NCBI GenBank assembly: GCA_024138025.1
Contig: JAMXBD010000172.1
Span: 1,054,001-1,118,000 of the forward strand
Source: Combretum micranthum
Lineage: Eukaryota; Streptophyta; Magnoliopsida; Myrtales; Combretaceae
Reading direction: 5' to 3'
Length of the DNA: 64,000 nt
Shown here: in pieces, positions 24,109-34,199 of the stretch
Numbering within the stretch: the stretch's first letter is position 1
Layout: every line of letters begins with the position of its first letter
Program-made: the position numbers and the translations under genes
Notes under the pieces: model-generated
The model's database searches: none
Told to the model about the DNA's origin: nothing
The model's input: the letters and a program-made list of their open reading frames with translations, nothing else

Positions 24109-25182
24109 CAGCATAGATTTTTTGAAAAATTGCATACCTCCCCTATTCAAAAACATAACTTTTTACCCGAGTCTTCATTTTCAAACTTCCTCTCAACACA
24201 TTTCCAATACTAAACCTTCATCTATATGCATTCTAACTTCTTGTAACAGTCAAAATCTTCATTTCGACCTCATCAAACATTCATTTCTATCATTCAATCA
24301 CTAATTATCATCTATCCTCATTTAACCCATACATTTTACTCTAAACTACCCTAACCCTACTTATTTATAACTTTATTCACTTCCACTCTACTTGTCATTT
24401 ACATAGCACAATTAATCACTCATATACCATCAAGTTATTCATTTATTACATAACTAACACATGCAAATCATCAAAACTCATTTTAAGATAAAAACTCATA
24501 TTCTAAAAAAAAACTTAAACTATTAAATTTGTTATTAACATAACAAACACATACCTTTAGAGTCTTGGGCTTAGCTTTATGGTCTTGCCACAAGAAAATG
24601 ATGGTCTTGCTTGGGAAAAATGTAGGTGATGTTTGGACTTGATTTGGGTGAGCTTTGGAAGAACAAAAATGGTGTTTTTGGCTTCTTTTTTTGGTCACAT
24701 TGGCTTGTCTAATTTTTCACACGAATTCTGCATAATTTAGACTTGATATTTATCCAAAACTTGACTTTAGGGGCTGTTAGATTAGGGGCTTTAATTTGCA
24801 TGGGTTTGGGCTTGGTTTTAGGTCAAAATTAAAATGAGTTGGGCTTGTTTTTGTTCTAAATTTTCTGCTATGCTTAGTTGTCATTTCAAACATTATTTAT
24901 CAAATTTTTAATCACTTCAAAATATATATCACTACAAGTACAATATTAACATTAATAATACACATATTAACATCCAATTAAATAATCACAAACACATCTA
25001 CCAATCACTAATACAACTTGTATGCTAAACTTTGAATGTTTTTCTAATATGCTAAAATAGGCATTAATACACATGTAAAAATATAAATTGAGAATTATGG
25101 CTATTTCAAGTGGGTAGTACTAATTCCAACCATCATCATCATCTAACACGGGCTAGTAACGATCCTAGAATGACTACTAATG

Positions 25183-25514
25183 GGATGGAACAAAATGAAA
25201 ACCGCAAAAATTCATATTGTGTATTAAGTGTAAAGATTCAAAGTAACCTAATAACTGCACTTACAAAGCTACCTTTAAAAACATTATTTCCTATTTTTTT
25301 CTAGTACAACTGAAACACTTCAAGTATACTTGTTTTATGAAAAGAGTGGATTTCAAATTACCTTTAATGGATATATCATCCCTCTTGTCAACCAGCCTAA
25401 AATTTTAATTATCGCATTTTGATGATTCTCTTGATTTCTTAAGGTTTTGCTGCAGCGATGGACTTAATGTGACTAAACCTGACCATGGGTCACCTTCAAA
25501 CAAATAAGTAATGA
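25183..25514. other. AT-rich palindrome-centre sequence
   Basis: No gene, no repeat partner within the window and no recognisable domain in any frame. Confidence 0.3.
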
Positions 25515-25520
25515 TTTATA

Positions 25521-25812
25521 TTGGGTAAATTAGACTGGAAAGTCATAATATTGGATAGATTAATTTGAGGTCACAACGTTTCGAGTGATTTATATGAAGT
25601 CACAACGTTTAGAGAAATGAGTTAATTAAGACCATTATGCCAATAGGAGAAAAATTTAATTAAAACTCAAAAGATTTGTTACGTTATGACACATTTTAAT
25701 GAAAACCTCAATTCACCCATTTTTTTTAAACATTATGATCTCAAATGAACTAAATTATCATCCCAAATAAACTTATCTTAAACGTTATGACTTTCTGGTC
25801 TAATTAACCAAA
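25521..25812. mobile_element. small TIR element (MITE), 292 bp
   Basis: Terminal inverted repeats of about 30 bp: left begins TTGGGTAAATTAGACTGGAA, right (reverse complement) begins TTTGGTTAATTAGACCAGAA, both followed by AGTCATAA. Flanks TTTATA at 25,515-25,520 and 25,813-25,818 look like a 6-bp target duplication. Sub-repeats GTCACAACGTTT occur twice inside. Superfamily not assigned. Confidence 0.75.
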
Positions 25813-25822
25813 TTTATAGTAA

Positions 25823-26149
25823 CTAGTTAGTACCTCGCACAATGCGTAGATTTTAAAATAACATTTGTAAATACATAATAAATATAAATATTATAATTTA
25901 TACAAGTACCAATGATTATATAAAATACTATAATATTAAAAAAGTTGTAATAGCATAATATTTTATATATTGCAATAATACAAAAAAAAAAAAGCAACAA
26001 TAAGGTAATAATAAATAGGTGTAATATTGAAAGGGTATCAGTATAAAAAAGTAATATGAAAGGTCAAAGGTAATATTAAAGAGGTACAATGCAAAAACTT
26101 AATCATGAAGAGATAAAATATTTCTAAAATGATTAAAATAAAAAAATAG

Positions 26150-26182
<33 letters not shown>

Positions 26183-27832
26183 TGATATACTTGCTCATAA
26201 GGTGAAATAACTTTTGAAAATTTAAAGATTTTACACTTTTAAAATGATTGAAAGAAAAAGATACAATGATTAACTATTAGAAATTTTTAAATAGGTGATT
26301 CTTTAAATGAAAATGTACAATGGTAGAAAAGCTTCTAAAACTATCTATTATAATAGATATGGAAAGTGTTGTAATACTTCAAGTCATGAAAATGTAATAT
26401 GATATGTAAAGAGTCACATCATTTTAAATTGCATCATCCAAATATTGCAATAATTTTTATAAAACATAAAAGTCGCAACTTTTCATTCTAACTTAAATAG
26501 AGAAAATGCATAAGTGATTAAAAAAAAAAAAGCTTTCCAAAGTCAAAAAGAAATTATGTCAAGAGTTTCATCGCTTAAATTTTGCAATAATTTTCATAAA
26601 ATTTAAAAGTCACAACCATTCTTTTAAGAAAAAAAGTAAAAGATGTACAAGCAAAACTTACTCTAGAAAAGATTCTAAAGGTTAAAGAAAACATAATAAA
26701 TCAACCATTATGTGATTTTAATACTGCTCTTATATTTGAAAGAAAGAAAGTAATATCAACATATTAAAATAATCATAAAATTTAATTTTACAAATCTCAA
26801 TGGATCATACTTAAAACATATTGCATAAATAATGTAAAAATAGGCATTGCAACTGGAAAACAACCGCGCAAATCAATAAAAGATTTTCAAAAAGAAAAAA
26901 ATATTGATAATTAAGATGTACTAAATACCTACCACTTTCAGAATTGATAACATTCTAATTAATTGTGTAAAACTACCACATTACAAATTTAAAATTATAA
27001 AAAGATTCCAAAATAAAAAAGAACATTAATAACTAAGATATGCTAAATACCTAAAACTTTCAAAATTGATAACTCTATAAGTAATTGTGTAATGGATTAA
27101 GTAAGGACATAAAAAATGCATTTAAAAAAATAAGGAAATATGTACAGATAATTTAATGTAAAAGAAGGCTATTTTATAACATTTCGTCAGTTATTAAAAC
27201 ATATTTCATTATGCAATTAGTATAAAGATTTAAAATAATAAAATAGATAATTTTATAATCAATATTTACATGCAAACTAAAAAAAAGTAATGAAGTGCAT
27301 GTTATCAAATATTAGGCTCTCAAAATCCAAATATACATATATATATATATATGTATGTATGATGTTAAAATTGAAATTAAACCTACCTACTGAAATAACA
27401 AATGTTGTAGATGGTTTTTTCAAATGTATATTACATAACTTCATTTTTTATGGAATATAAAAGAGAGAGGGAAAACAAACTCAAACATTGCAAATGAAGA
27501 TAAGAGATGAATAAATCATTACCATTGTCATAGAAAGCGCATTATGGAATATAGATTGAAAATTCCAGATTAAGAATAAGGACGAAGGAAAAATATTTGG
27601 GAGAAAAAAAATCAAAATTAAAATGGAAGAAAAATACATGAGTGGGAGAAAGAAAGAGTGAAAGTAGGAAATAAAAAGCGGATAAAGATAAAAGTGAAAG
27701 GATGAAAAACCACAAAGAGAGATGGGAATAAACTATACTAAATATATATGGTAAATTTATGAGCGGTTGTACTTATTGGAAAATATTAAAAGGGTATTAA
27801 AACACTAAAAGCTTCATTATATATTACTGGTT
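25823..27832 (-). mobile_element. possible Helitron-like element 1 (3' end at 25,823)
   Basis: The minus-strand terminus reads GTACTAACTAG before T, with a short hairpin CGCA-TTG-TGCG just inside, which fits a Helitron 3' end (hairpin then CTAG). About 125 bp next to it (25,827-25,965) recur at 27,833-27,965, the second end. The 5' end is only guessed to abut 27,832. No helicase or Rep domain is present, so it would be non-autonomous. Assignment is tentative. Confidence 0.4.
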
Positions 27833-29757
27833 AGTATCCCACACAATGAGTGGATTTTTAAATAACATTTTTAAATATATAATAAATATTATGATTTATA
27901 TGGCTACTAATGATTATATAAACTACTATAATATTAAAAAAGTAGTAATAGCATAATACTTTACTAGCGGTCGACGCGTGATAAAAACATTTTTCATGAT
28001 CAAATATTAAATGCGGTGTAAGAAAATATTTGATATGAAATACTTTGTTAGTCAACTTATATATAATAAGCAGTAATTTAATAAAGGAGAATTATGGGGA
28101 AAAAAATGAGTTTTATAAAGCATTAAACAAAAGATATTGAAAATTAAGTAATATATTACAAATGTATTGATAAATAGATAAAAACATATACTAATCAAAT
28201 TTAAATTGTATAGCAAAGTAATTTACCATGTGAAAAAGAAAAAAGGTTTTTATGTATCTTGAATAAATTTGAAATAAAAATTTACAACACCTAGCATGGA
28301 ATTCTCAATAGCCATAGCATAACACATGAGAGTAGCGACACAATTCACTAATAGTTTTTAAAACCTCTTTAGTGAATCTAACTTGGAAAACATGTTCTTT
28401 AGGGTCCCAAACCATGGACGATGATAGCAATGAAAAGTATGTTCTTTTGTAGATGGGCAATCCCTTATGGAAAACCAAACGTTGTTCATGTATTAAGAAA
28501 CAAAATGAAAACAAAAAACTATCACTATGATAAAGCCAATTATAGCGATGAAAAAACAGAAACCCTAATCCCATTGTTCCGCTACAATTTAAAAAAAAAT
28601 TACAATAACAAAACATAATATAAAGAAAACAAAAAACTATCACTATGATAAAGTCAGTTATAACAACTAAAAAATAGAAACCCCAATCCCATCCTACGGC
28701 TGCAATTTAAAAAAAAATAATTACAATAACAAAAAATAATAAATGCAAATGTGAGACTAATGGAAATTACTAAAACACAAAATATGCCAACGATCAATCC
28801 AATATATTAAATGCAAATACATACACCATTTGAAATATTAATTCTATGATATGCAAACTTGTAGAAGAGCGAAGGAGCCTAATTATAGAAAAAACGTATA
28901 AATTTTATAAGAATGGAAATATAACGGTTACAGTATTTTTCTTATGCTTTTTAATGATTAGCATAGTCAAATCATCAGAATCAGTAAATAGAGAAGTGGA
29001 CCGATCAATCATGCATGGATGAGAGAAGGAATTTGAATTTGATTTTTTTTTTTCAAGTTGCAAATTTAGTTACACAAAACAACAAAATTACATGCACCAT
29101 ATTAAAAAAGAAAACACCATCCAACCCCCACCACATTCCACTAAAAAAAATTAAAAAAAAAAAAATAAAAGATCCATCTAACAATTTTAGAAATGTGTTT
29201 TCAAATGTTAATCTAGAGAAAAAGACCTGACCATTAGAGTAGTGAAAAGCAACAAAAAGGAGACATGAGAGTCATATGTGTGTGATGTAATGATATTTTT
29301 CATATGAGGTCAAGGTCCCCAAAATTATGTTTGTGGAACAAGGTGAAGAAGGAATAGAAAACGGAAAAAAAGAATAGAAAATGAAATCTAGAAGATGAAA
29401 CCAATTAAAAAGAGAGAAGGCAGTTAAAAATGGAGACGAATAAGAGGGCAATTGAGGGGGGAAGGGGGGAAAGAAACAGTCACAATGTTACCATTGCAGA
29501 AACATAAAGACCAACAAATACAATGAAATTACATAAAAGTCCTTAACAGTATCATGTGCCCAATGAGCAAATGACTTTAATCATTGAACATTAAAGGCAT
29601 TTCATATTATACCCTTATTAAAGTTACCAAAAAACCCTTTAAACTTTTATGATTTTACTTTTAAGTATTCATGGAAGAATAGGAATAATTTTATTTAAAA
29701 AGGCAATTAATGAAAAAACAGAAAAGACAGTAAATGGAGGATCTAGCTTAAATAATA
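27833..29757 (-). mobile_element. possible Helitron-like element 2 (3' end near 27,833)
   Basis: The terminus is a diverged copy of the one at 25,823 (CTAACCAG, so the CTAG is mutated) with hairpin CCAC...GTGG. The next approximately 125 bp match element 1 closely, then diverge. The body contains a tandem duplication (28,507-28,741) and is otherwise AT-rich without genes. The right boundary is set only by where the palindrome arm begins. Confidence 0.35.
28507..28741. repeat. 118-bp tandem duplication
   Basis: Two adjacent copies starting GAAAACAAAAAACTATCACT at 28,507 and 28,625, each ending in an A-rich run and ACAATAACAAAA. Short ORFs in each direction here are by-products. Confidence 0.8.
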
Positions 29758-32700
29758 TATCCCATTAGTAGTCATTCTTGTATTTAACACACTAGCCCAT
29801 GTTAGATGATGATGATGGTTGGAATTAGTGCTACCCACTTCTATAGTAGTCAAATCCACTACTTGCTTATCTCATATGGGCCATGACACAAGAACTCCCG
29901 ATTTTAGTTACTCCTTAACTTCTCACTCCTCTTGAATGACCATTGCCCATTGCTAATTGATCCACAATCCATATACCTTGACCTATATAAAATGGAAATG
30001 ATCACACACTAATCATAAAGAAATAAAATCAAATGAAAATAAAGTCACATATGAATTTAAACAACTAATTTTTTTTTTAATTTCCAAATTAGTACCAAGT
30101 TGAAAACCTAAATTTAGAAATCCCAAAACAATTCGAATGTTGAAATAAAGTAAATTAATATTTAATAATAGCTCTATAAAATAAAATTTTAAAAGAAAAA
30201 TAAAAAAACAATGCAGTTAAGAGCGCTAATTTTGCAAAATAAAGATTTCACCCCAAATAGGGAACTTACGCAAAACAAAGATTCAAAACTGTAGTTAAAT
30301 TAGAATAATTTGGATATTCAAATTATTATTAGCCCAAGAGATTAATTAAAAGCTCTAAACTGTTAAAAACTAATATTTACATGCACAAGATTTGATCATG
30401 TGACAAAACCATGAAAGGAGGTCTTTTCCCCTTTGTGTAGAATCCTAATTCTGCTGTAAACCCTTAGATTTTACAATAACTTTACAAGAAGTTTTCAAAA
30501 TCAGAATTTAAACCAGAAACCCTAAAAACCAACTAGGTCTAATAATGAGTTATAGAAGCTGTAGATCCTAGGAAGACCTCCCCAGCAACCCTAAAATAAT
30601 AAAAATAAGATAACCCTATATTATGATCCAAAAAATGTCATATACCCTAAAAAGACCAATTATAAAATTTCAATTATTTCAAACCCGTACAAGATCAAAT
30701 TCGAAATCAAGACATCGACACACAAAACAAGGAAAATATCCCGACAAATAATTTCAACTCGTAATGTAATAAGAATTTGTAAAAATGTCAAATACAATTT
30801 TTTTAAAAACAATAAATACGGATATAGTTGATTTACATGTATTTTTATATAGGTAATTTAATTGTCTTATTTACTATTCAATACTATTCATCTATCTCTA
30901 CCTTTTTTACACCTATCTCTTTTAGCTTACATAAATATTCTTACAATTTTCTTTCCCCATAAAAACTTTATATCACTTTCCATTAAACTTCTTTTATACT
31001 TTTCTTCTAAAATTTATTTTTAATTCTCCCTCCCTCTCTTCTCCTCAAGGATGTCGACCACCCTCTCTCTCTCTCTCATTTTTTTTCCTTTTTCAATTTA
31101 TTTTATTCTCTTAATTTCCCTCCATAATCTTCTATAAATACCCTTCCCTCCTTCACATTTCACACACTTTACATACTTTTATTCTCTCTAAACTCTCCCA
31201 AATTTACTTAACTAACTCTCCCCTGCCCCTCTCTCAATCACGCAACACATACATACTTACACTCTTGTTTCTCTAAAAAATTTTCTTCTTCCATTCCTCA
31301 CTTTAGGTATACACTAAACCTCCTCATGTATATTATGCTCTTGATGTGTGTATGTGTTGTTCTTAAACTAATTTTTTTTCCATAAAAGTTTTCCTATGAT
31401 GCAAATGCTAGGGAATGGGAAAAATACAACACAACACATTTCTCATATCATGATGTTTATACTTACGTTATGATCATTTTATTCATGATGCCAATCTAAC
31501 TTCTTATATGTTATTATATGTATGTAATATTTATATCTTTAGAGCCTAGAATGCTCACTGACATAATTTTCTTATTTCATGCTTTCTATTTCACGCTATT
31601 ATATATGACTAGTACATCTCTAGTCTTGGACTTGTCTAACTTCAATTCCAAATGAGACTAGAATTATTCAAGTCTCAAGGAGCCTTGATAAGGTCTAAGA
31701 CTCCCATTTTTATTTCCTGACTATTCTTGATTTATTTATGAGACTGGATATATTTTAAGTCTTTGGAAGCCTTGAAAATAATATAAGACTTCCATATTTT
31801 ATTCCTTTATGCTTACTTTATTTATTTATCTTGGTGACTGGAATTATTTTAAGTCCGAGAAAGTGTTGATAACAAGCTAAGACTCCTTTTCTTTTTCTTT
31901 TTTTTTTTTTTTTTGCTCTTACTCATTTTCCTTATTCTTGACATAATTTTGTTTTCTTAAATATTGATTCACTATATAATGACTCCTAGACTCATGTTCA
32001 TATAAGCCATAGTGATGTTGTTACTATACCAAAAATGAAGATTTTCTAAAATATAAAAGTTGATGTTAACACGGTAAGGTAAATGTTTTCAAAAATATAA
32101 ATATTGATAATTCTTTGTTATGCAAAATTTTCTAAGAAATCTAAATTACAATGCACATACAAACTTCTCCTTAAAGATAAAAAAAATTTTTAGACTAACT
32201 CAGCTATTCAACTTTTCTCATGTGCCAAAACTTAAACTAATTCTTGTGCAAATTAGAAGAATGTTCCTAACAAAAGAACGAAGGTTTGTGTTTTGGAAAA
32301 ATAATTCAAGATAAAATACGATACTCATTAATTCAAAATGAAAATGAAACCATAATTTTTAGTTAAATTTCATGTTTACAAAAAGTTAAGGTTTTGCTAT
32401 GAGAACTCGAAGGAAAGTTTTCCTTAAACTCAACTTTTTCACTTCCCATGAAAGATCGTTTTGCGAAATCTTATTTTTGAACAACATCACTAAGATCATG
32501 CATGAGATGAGTTATTTTAATTATATGAATTTCAAATATGGGGACATTTTATACTTGATTATAGAGTCCATATGAAGTAAAAAGTTCAAGTTAAAAACTA
32601 CAAAATCTGAAACTTCAGGAATGCGATTTGTTCCTAGCTTTTCTAAACTCTTATGGCTTTAAATGATTAAAATAATCTTATAAATGGATAGAGAATCCAA

Positions 32701-32827
32701 AGTCAGTAGAAAACGACTACTCATATGTGAAATTCCGACTTAAAATGAGTAAATTATGGCCATTTTAAGTTAAAACTTCCATAGCCGAAAAAAATGATGC
32801 AAATAGTATAATTAAAGTTAGAATTTA
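29758..32827 (+). mobile_element. truncated LTR copy (right palindrome arm)
   Basis: Reverse complement of the left arm, with no insertions. It carries TCTATAAATACC at 31,131-31,142 followed by a CT-rich leader. It is cut off at 32,827, where a chromovirus LTR fragment begins. Near 32,735-32,800 it shares the segment AAATTCCGA...GAGTAAATTATGGCC with 44,130-44,180. It lacks the three insertions found in the left arm. Confidence 0.78.
31131..31142 (+). promoter_or_regulatory. TATA-like box in the right arm LTR
   Basis: TCTATAAATACC followed by a C/T-rich leader, the mirror of 20,211-20,222. The two promoters point away from each other. Confidence 0.5.
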
Positions 32828-32828
32828 T

Positions 32829-33402
32829 AAGCTTTGGTATAACAAAGAACGCTACAAGAATATCAAATTCTCGAAGAATTTAGAAGCTCTCAAAAGAACT
32901 CAAAGAGAAGAATTTCTTTAAAAGGATTTCAATATCAAAAGTAATATGCTTTTGAACAAACCCTTACATCCTTATTTATCATCCAAAAAGACAAATAACA
33001 AAATAAGATACAAAGAGTCACAATAAAGGATAAGTTGGCTAATGAAGGCAAGGGGCATAGAATTGGAGGGCCAACAATGTTGGTATTGGAGGCTAGTGGC
33101 ATTGGAGAAAGAAAACCGGCAGTGTTGAGCCAAAGCTACCAGCTTTGGGTTGGCTTTTGGTTTTGCTATTTCTCAACACCATCTGATATAATGAAGTTGC
33201 TCAGATCTTCGACATTTCATCCCATTATGTTGAACAGCTTTATTTCTCCTTTCGCAATCGATTTAATGTGCTTCGCTCGATCCTCATGAAGTTTTTGCAA
33301 TAACAATTGAATAAATCCCGAAGTTTCTAAGCTTGGTTTCGTGATCATGCCTCCGGTACTTAAACTTGTTGTGGCGAGCTTGGCACAATTGAGTCTTCAT
33401 CA
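32829..33402 (-). repeat. extra, truncated chromovirus LTR
   Basis: Homologous to 33,620-34,183 and 39,315-39,896, ending GAGTCTTCATCA at 33,402. Only two bases (TC) separate it from the complete LTR starting at 33,405. It is missing the part corresponding to the inner (3') end of the LTR. It includes its own version of the GCCGGC-type island (33,030-33,160). Confidence 0.82.
33030..33160 (-). repeat. GC-word island, extra chromovirus LTR
   Basis: Contains GGCCAACAATGTTGG, AACCGGCAGTGTTGAG and CTACCAGCTTTGGG. Same position as the islands at 33,835-33,925 and 39,530-39,650, with different word number and more decay. Confidence 0.6.
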
Positions 33403-33404
33403 TC

Positions 33405-34183
33405 TGATGTGTTCTTGGCAAAAGCTTTACCAATTCCATGACTCTAAGAATTGAATGTGGACCTTGACTTGATGAAATATCCAGAATAAATCGGTGGTAT
33501 AATTAAAATTACCCTAGATCTGAGAATTCCACGAACCTTGATATGGATTGATGGAAAGACTTTAACCCATTGGTTGAGTAATCTTAAGAACCTTGATATA
33601 GATCTTGACCTTGTAGGAAATATGACCAAGAACCTTAGTATAATAAGAACGCAATGATAATATCAAATTCTTGAAGAATTCACAAGCTCTCAAAAGAACT
33701 CAAAGAGAAGAATTTCTCTCAAAGGATTTCAATATCAAAAGTAATCTATTTTTTAACAAACCCTTACATCCTATATTTATCATCAAAAAAGAAAAATAAC
33801 AAAATAAGATATAAAGGGTCGCAATAAAGAAAGGCTGGCTGTTGAAGGCGAGCGGTATAGAATTGAAGGTCGGTAGTGTTGGGAAAAGAAGGCCGGCGTT
33901 GGAGGCCCAAGCTACCAGCTTTGGGGCGACTTTTTAGTTCTACTATTTCTTAACACTATTTGATATAATGAAGTTGCTTCGACCTTCGTCATTTCATCCT
34001 ACTATGTTGGAATAGCTTCATTTCTCCTACCACAGTCAATTTCATGTGCTTTGCTCGATCCTTCATGAAGTTCTTGCAATGATAATTGAACTCAGCCTGA
34101 AGTTTCTTAGCTCGGTTTGTGTAATCATGCCTCTAGGTACTTGAATTTGTTGTGGCAATCTTAGCATAATCGAGTCTTCATCA
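33405..34183 (-). repeat. 3' LTR of the chromovirus (779 bp)
   Basis: Bounded by TGATGTGTTC at 33,405 and TCTTCATCA at 34,183. TATA box (minus GATAAATATAGG) at 33,770-33,781. The island at 33,835-33,925 lies just upstream of it in the transcription sense. Confidence 0.85.
33835..33925 (-). repeat. GC-word island, chromovirus 3' LTR
   Basis: Words GGCTGGCTGTTGAAGG, GGTCGGTAGTGTTGGG, GGCCGGCGTTGGAGG and ACCAGCTTTGGGG. It has fewer words than the 5' LTR island at 39,530-39,650. Confidence 0.65.
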
Positions 34184-34199
34184 TTCCCCTTCTCCTCTT
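34184..34199 (-). other. polypurine tract of the chromovirus
   Basis: The minus strand reads TTAAGAGGAGAAGGGGAA directly before the LTR start TGATGAAG. Strong A/G run as expected. Confidence 0.8.

Larger units (their letters stand above)
22418..25108 (-). mobile_element. solo LTR (2,691 bp) with AGTGG target duplication
   Basis: On the minus strand it starts TGAAATAGCC (25,108) and ends GGGTCCTTACA (22,418). AGTGG occurs at 22,413-22,417 and 25,109-25,113. The palindrome right arm keeps the empty site with a single copy (reverse complement CCCACTTC near 29,843). The 3' half is homologous to the 3' halves of the LTRs ending at 14,433 and 16,507. A GCCGGC-word island lies at 23,836-24,108. No coding region. 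Confidence 0.9.
17339..25182 (-). mobile_element. long LTR (left palindrome arm) with three nested insertions
   Basis: On the minus strand this ends at 17,339 (TGTGCA) next to a primer site. Its 5' boundary is uncertain (about 25,182 or beyond). A TATA-like box is at 20,211-20,222 (minus). After removing insertions at 19,589-19,817, 21,292-22,197 and 22,418-25,108, about 4.0 kb remain. Segments near 17,690 and 18,320 match 44,950 and 44,265 in another LTR at 42.7-45.4 kb, so it is a repeated family. No internal coding region is attached; the element is truncated at 16,507. Confidence 0.65.
18382..32827. repeat. imperfect palindrome: inverted LTR pair
   Basis: The left arm (18,382-22,417 plus 25,109-25,182) is the reverse complement of the right arm (29,758-32,827). 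Matching landmarks include 19,920-19,965 with 31,405-31,450, 20,211 with 31,140, 20,880 with 30,470 and 22,260 with 29,975. The arms share about 3.0 kb of sequence, diverged by scattered substitutions. Both carry a TATA-like box pointing outward. The centre (25,183-29,757) is unrelated to either arm. Confidence 0.85.

Noticed and set aside
18382..32827. Single large DNA transposon with 3-kb terminal inverted repeats
   Set aside because: The left arm continues past the shared boundary to an LTR end and primer site at 17,339, and other LTRs of the family exist near 44 kb; two inverted LTRs explain it better. No target duplication at the arm ends.
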